Shown: positions 1 through 14,243, counted from the first letter of the stretch. The stretch is 64,000 bases of DNA from Stappia sp. 28M-7 (GCF_014252955.1 NZ_JACMIA010000001.1:2874258-2938257), one strand, 5' to 3'. The notes: generated by a model not told the origin, from the sequence alone. Translations and numbers: made by a program.

Positions 1-108
1 GACAAGACGCGGCTGAAATCGCGCTCCAAGAACACCCCGTTCGAGGACGCGCGCTTCTCCGGCGAGGTGCTGCACACCATCGTCGCCGGACGGATCGTGA
101 CGCCCTGA
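1..108 (+). CDS. pyrC: Dihydroorotase, C-terminal fragment (gene runs off the left edge)
   Basis: An open frame enters from the left edge and ends with TGA at 106-108. The 35 visible residues run [19 protein letters not shown] and end in VAGRIVTP. This matches the last strand of the composite amidohydrolase domain of the long (about 430 residue) bacterial dihydroorotase, in which S-KNTPF is conserved. The enzyme closes carbamoyl-aspartate to dihydroorotate in pyrimidine synthesis. The pyrC-plsY-dprA order is common in Hyphomicrobiales and supports the call. The catalytic histidines lie outside the window, so an inactive PyrC-like paralogue cannot be excluded. Confidence 0.75.
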   Translation, partial: DKTRLKSRSKNTPFEDARFSGEVLHTIVAGRIVTP

Positions 109-197
109 GACCCTTGCGAAACGCTGCGGAAAACCGGATTTCCCTTTTCGATCCGATGTTCTAGAGTTACATCGTCGCCGCAACCGGAGGCTGCACG

Positions 198-818
198 TTG
201 CCCGATCCGATCAGCTGGGCCCTTGCCTGGCCCTACTACCTGACTGCGCTCGTTTTCGGCTATCTGCTGGGCTCGATCCCCTTCGGGCTGATCATCACGC
301 GGCTGGCGGGCCAGGGCGACATCCGCAAGATCGGCTCCGGCAATATCGGCACCACCAACGTGCTGCGCACCGGCAAGAAGCACCTGGCCGCCCTCACCCT
401 CCTCGGCGACATGCTGAAGGGCACGGTCGCCGTGCTGGTGGCCAGCCGCTACGGCGGGCCGGACCCGGCGGTGATCGCCGGCTTCGGCGCCTTCATCGGC
501 CATATCTTTCCGGTCTGGCTGCGCTTTCGCGGCGGCAAGGGCGTTGCCACCTATCTCGGCATCCTGCTCGGCCTCTACTGGCCGGCGGCGCTCGCCTTCG
601 CCGCGATCTGGGTCGCGGTCGCCTTCGTGACGCGCTACTCCTCCGCCTCCGCCCTCGTGGCGAGCCTTGCGACCCCCTTGCTGCTGTGGTTCGTCTTCGA
701 CCGGGCGCAGGTCGCCGAGCTGATGGCGCTGCTCTCGGTCATCCTGTGGGCCAAGCATCACGAGAATATCGGCCGCCTGCTCAAGGGCACCGAAGGCCGG
801 ATCGGCCAGAAGGCATGA
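198..818 (+). CDS. plsY: Glycerol-3-phosphate acyltransferase PlsY (acyl-phosphate dependent)
   Basis: This 206-residue inner-membrane protein transfers an acyl group from acyl-phosphate to glycerol-3-phosphate, giving lysophosphatidic acid, the first step of phospholipid synthesis. The three cytoplasmic PlsY motifs are visible: [12 protein letters not shown], then [18 protein letters not shown], then [14 protein letters not shown] near the C terminus. About five hydrophobic segments separate them. The start is a TTG placed 7 nt after a strong GGAGG (186-190); no better ATG lies in frame. It sits 89 bp after pyrC, and its stop overlaps the dprA start as ATGA, so pyrC-plsY-dprA is probably one transcript. 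Confidence 0.95.
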   Translation: MPDPISWALAWPYYLTALVFGYLLGSIPFGLIITRLAGQGDIRKIGSGNIGTTNVLRTGKKHLAALTLLGDMLKGTVAVLVASRYGGPDPAVIAGFGAFIGHIFPVWLRFRGGKGVATYLGILLGLYWPAALAFAAIWVAVAFVTRYSSASALVASLATPLLLWFVFDRAQVAELMALLSVILWAKHHENIGRLLKGTEGRIGQKA

Positions 819-1963
819 GTTCAGGCGCGACCGGGCGCGGTCGCGCCCTCTCCGACCGCCAGCGCCTGGCCTGGCTGCGCCTGATCCGCTCCGAGAATGT
901 CGGTCCGGTCACCTTCCGCGAACTGATCAACCACACCGGCTCCGCCGAGGCGGCGCTCGCCGCCCTGCCGGAACTCTCCCGCCGCGGCGGCAAGCGCACC
1001 ATCCGCATCGCCTCGCAGGCCGACGCGGAGCGCGAGATCGAGGCGCTGGCGCGGATCGGCGGACGCCTGCGGGCGCTCGGCGAATACGGCTACCCGCCCC
1101 TGCTGCGCCATGTCGACGGCGCCCCGCCGCTGATCTCCGTGCTCGGCTCCGACGACCGGCTGGCGGATGCGGCGACCATCGCCATGGTCGGGGCGCGCAA
1201 TGCCTCGCTGGCCGGACAGAAGATCGCGACCGAGATCGCCGCCTATCTGGGCGCCGGCGGCTACACCGTGGTCTCGGGCCTTGCGCGCGGCATCGATGCG
1301 GCCGCGCACCGGGCCGCGCTGGCAAGCGGCACGGCAGCGGTGCTGGCCGGCGGCGTCGACATCATCTACCCGCCGGAAAACCGCGAACTCTACCACGACA
1401 TCGCCGCCCGGGGCGGCGCCATCGTCAGCGAAATGCCCTTCGGCTGGAAACCGCGGGCCCGCGACTTCCCGCGCCGCAACCGGCTGATTTCCGGCATGTC
1501 GCTGGCAACGGTGCTGATCGAGGCGGCGCGCGGCTCAGGCTCGCTGCACACCGCCCGCTTTGCCGCCGAGCAGAACCGCGACGTCTTCGTGGTGCCCGGC
1601 TCGCCGCTGGACCCGCGTTCGGAAGGCGGCAACCGGCTGATCCGCGACGGGGCGACGCTGGTGGCAAGCGGCGCCGACGTGCTGGAAAGCCTGGGTCCCC
1701 GGCGCATCGCCGAAGAGGCCCCCGGCCTCGACATCGAGGAACCGAGCGCGGGCGGCGGCCCCGTCCGGCCGCCGGAAGTGGAGGACAGCGACCGTGGCCG
1801 CGTGCTGTCCGCGCTGGGGGCAGCGCCGGTCGAGGTCGACGAGCTGATCCGTTACACCGGCCTTTCGGCGCGCATCGTCCATGTGATCCTGCTGGAACTG
1901 GAGCTCGCCGGACGGCTGGAGCGCCACCGCGGCCAACGCATCAGCCTGATCGACGGACGCTGA
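815..1963 (+). CDS. dprA: DNA processing protein DprA
   Basis: This 382-residue protein is a DprA/Smf single-strand DNA binder that loads RecA during natural transformation and is widely kept in non-competent bacteria. The N-terminal part is helical ([18 protein letters not shown]). It is followed by the Rossmann-like DprA core, with [45 protein letters not shown] and the [12 protein letters not shown] segment. A C-terminal winged helix ([19 protein letters not shown]...) completes the long three-domain form. I chose the ATG overlapping the plsY stop. The frame is open further upstream, but that part only shadows plsY. Confidence 0.93.
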   Translation: MSSGATGRGRALSDRQRLAWLRLIRSENVGPVTFRELINHTGSAEAALAALPELSRRGGKRTIRIASQADAEREIEALARIGGRLRALGEYGYPPLLRHVDGAPPLISVLGSDDRLADAATIAMVGARNASLAGQKIATEIAAYLGAGGYTVVSGLARGIDAAAHRAALASGTAAVLAGGVDIIYPPENRELYHDIAARGGAIVSEMPFGWKPRARDFPRRNRLISGMSLATVLIEAARGSGSLHTARFAAEQNRDVFVVPGSPLDPRSEGGNRLIRDGATLVASGADVLESLGPRRIAEEAPGLDIEEPSAGGGPVRPPEVEDSDRGRVLSALGAAPVEVDELIRYTGLSARIVHVILLELELAGRLERHRGQRISLIDGR

Positions 1964-2268
1964 GACAGACGCCGGGAACGGCAACGGGCGGACGACATCA
2001 GAGGGGTGCGAGACGCACGCGGGGGCCGGCGAAAGCCGAGCCTCGGGAAAGGGCATTTCCGCTGCCTTGCAGCGCGCCAGGCAGCCGGCCCGCCCGTCGG
2101 TCCGGTCACCCGCTGCCGCGCTTCGCCCCGCAGCATCGATCACCGTTCCGTGAGGGTCAGACCGCAATGCGGATTGCAGCTGAATTTAGCACAACCAAAA
2201 TTACAACCCAAAGGAGCGGCGAGGTTGCACGATAGATATGCAAAAAAGAATGCAACCTGTGATGTGAC
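1964..2268. other. Non-coding gap between convergent dprA and the small gene at 2269
   Basis: No convincing coding region is visible in these 305 bases. Composition drops towards AT after 2160. One inverted repeat stands out: AGGTTGCA at 2222-2229 and its exact complement TGCAACCT at 2251-2258, separated by 21 bases rich in A. It lies just past the 3' end of the leftward gene at 2269 and could be that gene's terminator stem. The loop is long and there is no clear T run, so the role is uncertain. Confidence 0.5.
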
Positions 2269-2463
2269 TTATCGCCTTGCGGCTTTCTCGGCGCCCGAAC
2301 GCTCCATCTCCGCATGCCTGTCGAAGGCTTCGACCCGCGCCATTTCAAGCAAATATGCAAGGAATTCCATATCGTTATTGGACGCAAGGTCTCTCAGCTC
2401 ACGGCAGATCTGGGCGCAGTAGCGTGCGGCCTCAGAGCGGTCATTCTGTGGATCTATCGGCAT
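2269..2463 (-). CDS. Small conserved hypothetical protein (64 aa)
   Basis: This gene encodes a soluble 64-residue protein with no signal peptide or membrane segment. It is helical in appearance and rich in Arg, Glu and Ala (SEAARYCAQICRELRDLASNNDMEFLAYLLEMARVEAFDR). The style matches short conserved hypothetical proteins found in many Hyphomicrobiales; no function is known to me. It starts with ATG preceded by only a weak ribosome site. It stands alone between dprA and a long non-coding stretch, transcribed leftwards. The even amphipathic pattern and absence of low-complexity shadow composition support it being real. Confidence 0.6.
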   Translation of the reverse strand: MPIDPQNDRSEAARYCAQICRELRDLASNNDMEFLAYLLEMARVEAFDRHAEMERSGAEKAARR

Positions 2464-2996
2464 TATGTGACCCGGTTGTTGGCCTGACGAGGCGTCGCAG
2501 AAGGTTTATACAACCATTGATTTTATACAATCATAGTACACGTCAAAAACGACGGCTGGCAAGGATGCGGCACGATATTCGCGTGGCCTGCCCGCAACTT
2601 GCGCAGTTTTACGGACATGAGGCACAGGCTTTCCACCGGTCGTGCCCATCAGGCGACCATCACGGCGGCGACACCCTGGTTTTCGTCAGGTTGTAGAGGC
2701 GGCATTCGCTACACGCCTGCATTGAGGCGCCGGCAACCAACAAAGGAAGCACTGCGAAAGGCGGTCCTTGCGCGTCGCATGGCGCGCGCCCGGCAAAGTA
2801 TCGGCGCAAGGGCAGCGTCAGGCCTGCGCCTCTTCAAGGCGTCGCACCCAGGAAGCAGAAACAGCTGGAAGATGGGGGAAGCGCCGCCGCAACGCCCGCG
2901 GCGCTTGCGGCAGCGCATTCCCGCGCCTTCGCGCATCCTGCCGGACGACGGACCGCTCACAGCGGGGTTGCGGGCACGTTGGGAGGCGCTCGGCTG
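2464..2996. other. Intergenic region with two 13-bp tandem motifs; no gene seen
   Basis: These 533 bases contain only short Arg/Pro-rich shadow frames. The one clear structure is a tandem direct repeat in the AT-rich part: TTTATACAACCAT at 2505-2517 and TTTATACAATCAT at 2522-2534, 17 bp apart start to start. It lies 42 to 71 bp upstream of the leftward small gene. This could be an operator or a phased promoter element for that gene. The remainder (2540-2996) is GC-rich and featureless to my eye. Confidence 0.5.
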
Positions 2997-3377
2997 TCAG
3001 CCCCTCAACAGGCGCAGCAGATGGCTGCCGGTCCATAGGGCCAGGGCAAGCCAGAGGCATACGATCACCGCGCCGGCAATCCGGCTTCGCTTGCAAGGAG
3101 GGGCGGTGGCGGCCTTGTCGCGGGCGCGGGCAATCACCTCGTCCGGCATCAGCCGCAGCACCAGCCAGAGGCCGGCGGGGACGAGGATCAGGTCGTCAAG
3201 GAGACCGAGAACCGGAATGAAGTCGGGAATGAGATCGATCGGCGACAGGGCGTAGGCGACGACGAGGGCGGCGAGAAGCCGTGCGACCAGCGGCGCCTGC
3301 GGATCGCGCAAGGCGATGGCCAGCACGACGACGTCCCGCTTCAGCTGCCGCGCCCATTCAACCAGACGCGGCAGCAT
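2997..3377 (-). CDS. DUF1232 (YkvA-like) membrane protein
   Basis: This 126-residue protein carries the DUF1232 signature, a hydrophobic stretch with the conserved acidic run AYALSPIDLIPDFIPVLGLLDDLILV (about residues 41-67). The SPIDLIPDFIP core is diagnostic. A second hydrophobic segment lies near the C terminus (IAGAVIVCLWLALALWTG). The molecular function of the family is unknown. It begins 11 bp after the isovaleryl-CoA dehydrogenase stop on the same strand, so it is probably the last gene of the LiuR-type operon. That placement may be transcriptional convenience only. Confidence 0.88.
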   Translation of the reverse strand: MLPRLVEWARQLKRDVVVLAIALRDPQAPLVARLLAALVVAYALSPIDLIPDFIPVLGLLDDLILVPAGLWLVLRLMPDEVIARARDKAATAPPCKRSRIAGAVIVCLWLALALWTGSHLLRLLRG

Positions 3378-3388
3378 CGCCCTGCCCC

Positions 3389-4564
3389 TTACGCGGTCTT
3401 GTTGAAGATCTCGCGGCCGATCAGCATGCGGCGGATCTCCGAGGTGCCCGCGCCGATCTCGTAGAGCTTGGCATCGCGCAGCAGCCGGCCGGTCGGGTAC
3501 TCGTTGATATAGCCGTTGCCGCCGAGCAGCTGGATCGCGTCGAGGGCGATCTTGGTGGCGTTCTCCGCCGCGTAGAGGATGGCGCCGGCGGCGTCCTCGC
3601 GCGTCGTCTCGCCGCGGTCGCAGGACTGGGCCACCGCATAGACATAGGCGCGGCTGGCGTTCATCGAGACATACATGTCGGCGATCTTGCCCTGGACGAG
3701 CTGGAAGGTGCCGATCGGCTGGTCGAACTGCTTGCGCTCGTGGATGTAGGGAATGACCACGTCCATCGCCGCCTGCATGATGCCGATGCAGCCGGCCGCC
3801 AGCACCGCGCGCTCGTAGTCGAGGCCGGACATCAGCACGTTGACGCCCTTGCCGACCTCGCCGAGCACGTTCTCCTCCGGCACCTCGCAATCCTCGAACA
3901 CCAGCTCGCCGGTGAGCGAGCCGCGCATGCCGAGCTTGTCGAGTTTCTGGGCGACTGAGAAGCCCTTGAAGTCCTTCTCGATGAGGAAGGCGGTAATGCC
4001 CTTGGGGCCGGCGGACGGATCGGTCTTGGCATAGACGATCATCGTGTCCGCATCCGGACCGTTGGTGATCCACATCTTGGTGCCGTTGAGGATGTAGCGG
4101 TCGCCGCGCTTGTCGGCGCGCAGCTTCATCGACACGACGTCGGAACCGGCGCCGGGCTCGGACATGGCCAGCGCGCCGAGATGCTCGCCGCTGACCAGCT
4201 TGGCCAGATAGCGCGTCTTCTGCGCATCCGTGCCCCAGCGGCGCAGCTGGTTGACGCAGAGATTGGAATGGGCGCCGTAGGACAGGCCGATGGAGGCGGA
4301 GGCGCGGCTGACCTCTTCCATGGCGATGCAGTGCTCGAGATAGCCGAGGCCAGACCCGCCCCACTCCTCTTCCACCGTGATGCCGTGCAGGCCGAGCTCG
4401 CCCATGGCCGGCCACAGCTCCTCGCGCGGGAACCAGTCCTCGCGGTCAATGCGGTCGGCGAGCGGGGCGATGGTGTCCTGCGAGAAGGACCGGACGCTGT
4501 CGCGCAGCATGTCGGCGGTGTCGCCGAGGTTGAAGTTGAAGCCGGGGAAGTCGTTGCGGATCAT
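3389..4564 (-). CDS. ivd: Isovaleryl-CoA dehydrogenase
   Basis: This FAD-dependent acyl-CoA dehydrogenase of 391 residues oxidises isovaleryl-CoA to 3-methylcrotonyl-CoA in leucine degradation. The family blocks are present: MSEPGAGSD (134-142), KMWITNG (163-169), and a C-terminal [40 protein letters not shown]. The subfamily is set by [12 protein letters not shown], where Glu251 sits where human IVD has its unusual catalytic base (Glu254). Most other acyl-CoA dehydrogenases place the base near residue 376. The next step, methylcrotonyl-CoA carboxylase, is encoded at 46.1-49.7 kb. LiuA is the name used in Pseudomonas. Confidence 0.93.
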   Translation of the reverse strand: MIRNDFPGFNFNLGDTADMLRDSVRSFSQDTIAPLADRIDREDWFPREELWPAMGELGLHGITVEEEWGGSGLGYLEHCIAMEEVSRASASIGLSYGAHSNLCVNQLRRWGTDAQKTRYLAKLVSGEHLGALAMSEPGAGSDVVSMKLRADKRGDRYILNGTKMWITNGPDADTMIVYAKTDPSAGPKGITAFLIEKDFKGFSVAQKLDKLGMRGSLTGELVFEDCEVPEENVLGEVGKGVNVLMSGLDYERAVLAAGCIGIMQAAMDVVIPYIHERKQFDQPIGTFQLVQGKIADMYVSMNASRAYVYAVAQSCDRGETTREDAAGAILYAAENATKIALDAIQLLGGNGYINEYPTGRLLRDAKLYEIGAGTSEIRRMLIGREIFNKTA

Positions 4565-4604
4565 GGGTTCGTCTCCGAAAGATGGGCAGGCGGCGCGCGG
4601 CGCC

Positions 4605-5078
4605 TCAGTCCTGCGAAAACACGTGGTCGTAGCGCACGAAGGAACTCAGCACCGCGACCTGGTCGTAGAGCCGGCGGGCACGGGCATTGTCGTCATGGGT
4701 CTGCCAGTAGACGGACCGGCAGCCGCGCCGGCGGGCCGCCGCATAGACGCCCTCGATCAACGCGCGTCCGACGCCGCCACCGCGCAAGCTCTCGTCGACA
4801 TAAAGGTCTTCCAGATAGCAGGTCGGCTCGATGGACCAGGTGGTCTCGTGCACCACATAGTGCACGAAGCCGACAAGACGCCCGCCGCGTTCGGCGACCA
4901 GCCCCTCATGGGCGCCGTCGCCGGAAATCCGCGCGAAGATGGCATCGCTCACGCCGTCGGGCAGCTCCTGCTTGTAGAACGCGAGATAGGCCGCCCACAG
5001 CCCATCCCAGGCGGCGCGGTCGGACGGCTCCAGCCGGCGGATGACGGTGGCCTCTGCACCGCCTTGCGCATCAGTCAT
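4605..5078 (-). CDS. GNAT family N-acetyltransferase
   Basis: This 157-residue protein is a single GNAT fold. The acetyl-CoA pyrophosphate loop is visible in [25 protein letters not shown], with the R/Q-x-x-G-x-G/A pattern as RGGGVG at residues 99-104. The following [18 protein letters not shown] block is typical of the YhbS/RimI-like small-molecule acetylases. The substrate cannot be read from sequence. Its start overlaps the upstream thioesterase stop by 8 bp, so translation is probably coupled. It lies inside the acyl-CoA operon, but nothing shows a direct catabolic role. Confidence 0.88.
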   Translation of the reverse strand: MTDAQGGAEATVIRRLEPSDRAAWDGLWAAYLAFYKQELPDGVSDAIFARISGDGAHEGLVAERGGRLVGFVHYVVHETTWSIEPTCYLEDLYVDESLRGGGVGRALIEGVYAAARRRGCRSVYWQTHDDNARARRLYDQVAVLSSFVRYDHVFSQD

Positions 5079-5541
5079 TCAGCCCCTCCAGCGCGATCAT
5101 TGTGAAAAGTCCGGTGGCGATGTGAATGTCCTCCTCGCCCGGCGTCTGGCCGTAGACGTCGGATGCGGTGACGGTGAGCGTGCGCCCCGGCTTGATGACC
5201 CGCCCGCGGGCGACGAGACGCGCGCCCCGGCCGGGGTTCAAGAGGTTCATCTTGAACTCGGTCGTCAGCACGCCGAAGCCCTTCGGGTAAAGCGACAGGG
5301 CGGCATAGCCGGCTGCGGTATCGGCCAGCGTGGTGGTGACGCCGGCATGGAAATAGCCGTGCTGCTGCACGAGACCGTCGGCGAAGGCGACGGCAAGGTC
5401 GACCGAGCCCGGCTCCAGCCGGTCGATGCTGGCCCCCAGCGTCGTCATGAAGGCCTGACGGGCGAAGCTCGCCTCGACCCGATCGCGCCAGGCGGGGTCG
5501 CGCGGCTCGAACGCCCGCACCTTCTCTGCTACTTGCGTCAT
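5071..5541 (-). CDS. PaaI-family hotdog thioesterase
   Basis: This 156-residue protein is a PaaI/YiiD-type hotdog-fold thioesterase, which hydrolyses acyl-CoA esters. The segment GYFHAGVTTTLADTAAGYAALSLYP (about residues 70-94) is the family motif. Its HAG and TLADTA parts replace the usual HGG and lead into the central helix where the catalytic acidic residue sits. The start ATG follows GGAGG by 5 nt. It lies 69 bp downstream of the MerR regulator and overlaps the GNAT gene. In context it may relieve accumulation of branched or unsaturated acyl-CoA, which is inference. Confidence 0.88.
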   Translation of the reverse strand: MTQVAEKVRAFEPRDPAWRDRVEASFARQAFMTTLGASIDRLEPGSVDLAVAFADGLVQQHGYFHAGVTTTLADTAAGYAALSLYPKGFGVLTTEFKMNLLNPGRGARLVARGRVIKPGRTLTVTASDVYGQTPGEEDIHIATGLFTMIALEGLND

Positions 5542-5610
5542 CCCATCCTCCCGTCGATGGCCCGCGCTTTCAAGGAGCCAAGGCGCGAGCTCTTGTCATG
5601 TCTTTTCGAT

Positions 5611-6036
5611 CTATTCGGCCTTCGTCGCCGCGGCCGCGGCGGAGAACAGGTCGCTCATCGGTCCAAGCTCGCCGAGCCGGGCACGGGCGCCGCGCTCCAC
5701 CTCGTCGAGCTCTGCCAGCGTCAGGTCGATGTCGTGACGCTTGGCCATCAGCTCGGCCCGCCGCCCCTCGATGCGCTGGAGCAGCAGCTGGAGCTGGCCC
5801 GCCTCGCCCGGCGACTTGTCGTACATGGTGATGATGTCGCGGATCTCCGCGAGGGTGAAGCCGAGCCGCTTGCCACGCAGGATCAGCTTCAGCCGCGTCC
5901 GGTCGCCGGGCTTGTAGAGCCTCTGGCGCCCGCGCCGCGTCGGCTTGAGAAAGCCCTCCGCCTCGTAGAAGCGCAAGGTGCGTGTCGTCACGCCGAATTC
6001 CTGCGTCAGCTGGGTGATGGTGTAATAGGGCTGCAT
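5611..6036 (-). CDS. liuR: MerR-family regulator, LiuR type (branched-chain amino acid catabolism)
   Basis: This 141-residue regulator has an N-terminal MerR winged helix (YTITQLTQEFGVTTRTLRFYEAEGFLKPTRRGRQRLY) followed by a dimerising coiled coil. It has no metal-binding cysteines, as expected for LiuR, which controls leucine/isovalerate catabolism in proteobacteria. It heads a leftward operon with the isovaleryl-CoA dehydrogenase. A likely operator lies 25-48 bp upstream of its start (6061-6084), and a near copy precedes the methylcrotonyl-CoA carboxylase genes. Many alphaproteobacterial LiuR proteins are auto-regulated, which fits. The effector and the sign of regulation are not visible. 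Confidence 0.85.
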   Translation of the reverse strand: MQPYYTITQLTQEFGVTTRTLRFYEAEGFLKPTRRGRQRLYKPGDRTRLKLILRGKRLGFTLAEIRDIITMYDKSPGEAGQLQLLLQRIEGRRAELMAKRHDIDLTLAELDEVERGARARLGELGPMSDLFSAAAAATKAE

Positions 6037-6060
6037 GGCCTCCTCCGCAGAAAACCCTGC

Positions 6061-6084
6061 ATGACGTTTACGTTCCAGTCAACA
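6061..6084 (-). promoter_or_regulatory. Putative LiuR operator/promoter upstream of liuR operon
   Basis: The + strand reads ATGACGTTTACGTTCCAGTC followed by AACA. On the gene strand this is a -35-like TTGACT (6077-6082 complement) followed by an ACGTAAACGT palindromic core, which is the arrangement expected of a MerR-type operator placed inside the spacer. It matches 49817-49840 at 20 of 24 positions. I could not identify a clear -10 box. The ACGTnnACGT core agrees with published LiuR motifs as I remember them. Confidence 0.65.
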
Positions 6085-6116
6085 GGATATATTTCTGTCA
6101 TTTAATACAATGATTT

Positions 6117-6137
6117 ATGCTGAAATAATTTCAGCAT
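6117..6137. repeat. Perfect 21-bp palindrome between scfR and liuR
   Basis: The arms ATGCTGAAAT and ATTTCAGCAT flank a single central base, so the 21 bases are a perfect inverted repeat. It lies 35 bp beyond the stop of the leftward scfR gene and 80 bp before liuR. It could be the scfR terminator stem or a regulator site. No T run follows on the minus strand, which makes a simple intrinsic terminator less likely. Confidence 0.55.
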
Positions 6138-6172
6138 GAAACGAATTCTGCATGCCTCGCCGAGGCAAGGCG

Positions 6173-7588
6173 TCAGCGGATCGCGTAAGGCACCAGCCGG
6201 CGGTCGTCGCTGTCGATGGAGATCGCCCGGTTGAGCGGCGGCACGGAGCGCTGCGGACAGGTGAGCCGCTCGCAGATGCGGCAGGAGACGCCGATGGGCT
6301 CGAACGCCGCCTCGCGGGTGAGGTCGAGATCGTCGCAATAGACGATGTCGCGCGCATGGGCGATCTCCGCGCCCAGCGCGATGGCATAGTGCAGCACCGG
6401 GCCGCTGTAGCCGCCGGACTTCTTCACCACATGGGCGGCGAGCGAGATGTAGCGCGAGCCGTCCGGCGTCTCGGCGAGCTGGCGGATGATCGCCCCGTGG
6501 CTCTCGAAGGCGCGGTGCACGTTCCACAACGGACAGGCGGCGCCGAAGCGGGCGAACTGCAGCTTGGTCGCCGAGTGGCGCTTGGTGATGTTGCCGGCCC
6601 TGTCGACCCGGGCGAAGAAGAAGGGAATGCCCTTCAGGCGAGGGCGCTGCATGGTGGAGAGGCGATGCGCCACCTGCTCCAGGCTGGCGCCGAACCGGTC
6701 GGCGATGAGGTCGAGATCGTGGCGGGTCTCCTGCGCGGCCGACAGGAAGGCGCGATAGGGCAGCACCATGCCGCCGGCATAGGCGTTGGCAAGGCCGATG
6801 CGCGCGACCTGCGCCGCATCCGAGGTCTGGAACCGTGCCCGCGCCACCACCGCCTCGACGATCTCGCCGGCCTCCAGCAGCGCGATCTGGTGGGCGAGCT
6901 GGAAGACGATGGTGGATTCAGGCAGCGCCTCGTTGAGATAGAGCCGGCGCTGCTCCCGGTCGAAGCGGCGGATGGCGCCCTCCCCCGCGGTACCCGCGCG
7001 CCGGCGCTCGACGGCGATGCCGTGCCGCTCCTCCAGATATTGCGCAAGGTCGCGGGCGAAGATCCGTCCCGAGGGCGACAGGCGCGTCGCCAGTTCCTCG
7101 GCGGCAAGGTCCAGCTCGTGGATATAATTGTTCTCGAAATGGAAGAAGTCGCGCACTTCCTCGTAAGGGGTCGGGCGGGCCAACCCCTCGTCGCGGGCGA
7201 GCCGGTCGTCGAACTGCGCGAGCTGCTCACCCATCTGGCGATAGGCCTGATGCAGGCGCACAAGCGCATGGGCGAAGTCCGGCGCGTTCTGGCTGACCAT
7301 CTTGAAATCCTGCAGGCCCGGCACGGCGCCCGCCAGCACCGGATCGGCGAAGACCTCCTGCAGGGCGGCGATCAGCCGGTCGTCGTCGTCGACAGAGACC
7401 GAGGCAAGGTCGAGGCCGAACCGCTCCGACAGGGTGAGCAGGACCGGCGCGGAGACCGGGCGCTGGTTGTTCTCCAGCTGGTTGACATAGCTGGTCGACA
7501 GGCCGAGCCGTTCGGCGAAATCCCGTTGCGTCAGCTGGGCCTTCTCGCGCAGGCTGCGGATCTGGCGGCCGAGGAACAGCTTTTTCAT
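6173..7588 (-). CDS. Short-chain fatty acyl-CoA regulator (ScfR/PccR/RamB family)
   Basis: This 471-residue transcription factor has an N-terminal XRE helix-turn-helix (IRSLREKAQLTQRDFAERLGLSTSYVNQLENNQRP, residues about 10-45). A long IrrE/ImmA-like middle follows in which the peptidase HExxH is replaced by AHQIA. The C-terminal DUF2083 domain carries a C-x2-C-x4-C group (CRICERLTC). This architecture defines ScfR regulators, including PccR of Rhodobacter sphaeroides (propionyl-CoA), MccR and RamB. I start at ATG 7588 because the frame upstream only shadows bioY. It diverges from bioY-pccB-pccA-mcm, so PccR function is likely. TTTGCAAA repeats lie 37-66 bp upstream of its start. Confidence 0.88.
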   Translation of the reverse strand: MKKLFLGRQIRSLREKAQLTQRDFAERLGLSTSYVNQLENNQRPVSAPVLLTLSERFGLDLASVSVDDDDRLIAALQEVFADPVLAGAVPGLQDFKMVSQNAPDFAHALVRLHQAYRQMGEQLAQFDDRLARDEGLARPTPYEEVRDFFHFENNYIHELDLAAEELATRLSPSGRIFARDLAQYLEERHGIAVERRRAGTAGEGAIRRFDREQRRLYLNEALPESTIVFQLAHQIALLEAGEIVEAVVARARFQTSDAAQVARIGLANAYAGGMVLPYRAFLSAAQETRHDLDLIADRFGASLEQVAHRLSTMQRPRLKGIPFFFARVDRAGNITKRHSATKLQFARFGAACPLWNVHRAFESHGAIIRQLAETPDGSRYISLAAHVVKKSGGYSGPVLHYAIALGAEIAHARDIVYCDDLDLTREAAFEPIGVSCRICERLTCPQRSVPPLNRAISIDSDDRRLVPYAIR

Positions 7589-7624
7589 GACACGCTCTTC
7601 ATGGCGGGGGCCCGGCTGGAGATG

Positions 7625-7654
7625 TTTGCAAATTCGCAAAATGTAGTTTGCAAA
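7625..7654. promoter_or_regulatory. TTTGCAAA repeat cluster: probable PccR/ScfR operator
   Basis: Three related octamers occur in 30 bp: TTTGCAAA at 7625-7632, TTCGCAAA at 7633-7640 and TTTGCAAA at 7647-7654. The two perfect copies are 22 bp apart start to start, about two helical turns. Published work on Rhodobacter PccR describes TTTGCAAA pairs separated by four bases; here the last two copies are separated by six. The site is in the divergent region between scfR and bioY, so it could control both directions. Confidence 0.7.
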
Positions 7655-7834
7655 CAGATTAAATTCGCTTTGCGGCTTTTTCAACTCTCCCGCTGCAAGG
7701 CGAAAAGGAGTAGCGAACAGGCAATGTGCCGCATGCGCGAGGCGACATGCCCGACGCGACGTGCGGCCCCGAACACGAGAGCCCGCGGCATCCGGGTCGG
7801 CAAGCCCCGCACGCGGCCCCCAGGAGGAAACGCC

Positions 7835-8398
7835 ATGTCCGGCAGCTTCGCCGCCACCACCACGCCCCGTACCCTGCTCCGCTCGCTCGCCATTGCCCTG
7901 GCCGGATCGCTGCTGCTGACCGCCTCGGCCAAGGTCAGCGTGCCGTTCTACCCGGTGCCGATGACGCTGCAGACGCTGGCGCTCTTGGTGCTGGGCTTCA
8001 CGCTCGGCCCGCGTCTGGCGACCGCTGCCGTCGCCGCCTACCTGCTGCAGGGCGCGGCCGGCCTGCCGGTCTTCGCCGACACGCCCGCCAAGGGCATCGG
8101 CCTTGCCTACATGATGGGCCCGACCGGCGGCTTCCTCCTCGGCTTCCTCGCCTCCGCCTGGCTTGCCGGCATCTTCGCCGAGCGCGGCTGGACGCAAAAC
8201 CTGTGGCAGGCGATCCCGGCCTCGATCATGGCCCAGGCCGTCGTCTTCGTCCCCGGCCTGCTGTGGCTCGGCGCGCTCATCGGTTTCGACAAGCCGATTC
8301 TCGCACTGGGGCTTTATCCCTTCGTCATCGGCGGTATCGTGAAGTCCGTGCTTGCCGCTGCCATCGCCGTTACGCTGGTGCGCGCCCGCACCCGCTGA
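7835..8398 (+). CDS. bioY: Biotin ECF transporter S component BioY
   Basis: BioY is the biotin-binding membrane subunit of an energy-coupling factor transporter. The 187-residue protein has about six membrane helices and the family signatures VPFYPVPMTLQTLALLVLG and GPTGGFLLGFLASAWLAG, plus a terminal GGIVKSVLAAAIA. The start ATG follows AGGAGGAAA by 5 nt; longer frames only run through shadow sequence. No EcfA or EcfT genes are nearby, and BioY alone can transport in some bacteria. It lies 57 bp upstream of pccB, whose partner PccA carries biotin, so cofactor uptake appears to be co-expressed with the enzyme needing it. Confidence 0.93.
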   Translation: MSGSFAATTTPRTLLRSLAIALAGSLLLTASAKVSVPFYPVPMTLQTLALLVLGFTLGPRLATAAVAAYLLQGAAGLPVFADTPAKGIGLAYMMGPTGGFLLGFLASAWLAGIFAERGWTQNLWQAIPASIMAQAVVFVPGLLWLGALIGFDKPILALGLYPFVIGGIVKSVLAAAIAVTLVRARTR

Positions 8399-8455
8399 TC
8401 ATCAGTCCGCTGCCGCCACAAGAGCGCAACGCCACCAGAGCCCGAAAGGCCAGCC

Positions 8456-9988
<1,533 letters not shown>

Positions 9989-10022
9989 TGCGCGCAGACC
10001 CACGAACGGGACCGACAGAACA

Positions 10023-12053
<2,031 letters not shown>

Positions 12054-12062
12054 GAGCGGGTC

Positions 12063-14210
<2,148 letters not shown>

Positions 14211-14220
14211 ACGACGGACA

Positions 14221-14243
14221 AGGCGGGCCTTTTCGGCCCGCCT
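14221..14243 (+). terminator. GC-rich hairpin after methylmalonyl-CoA mutase
   Basis: The arms AGGCGGGCC and GGCCCGCCT are perfect complements with a five-base loop, starting 11 bp after the mutase stop. The position is right for the end of the bioY-pcc-mcm transcript. There is no T run after the stem, so termination may be weak or aided by Rho. Confidence 0.65.

Noticed and set aside
2599-3255. Several 80-220 codon frames on both strands between the small gene and the DUF1232 gene
   Set aside because: They overlap each other on both strands, are Arg-rich, and one runs antisense through the DUF1232 gene.
6152-8398. A 748-codon rightward frame running into bioY
   Set aside because: Only its last 188 codons are BioY. 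The rest lies antisense to scfR, and the strong SD at 7822 fixes the start.
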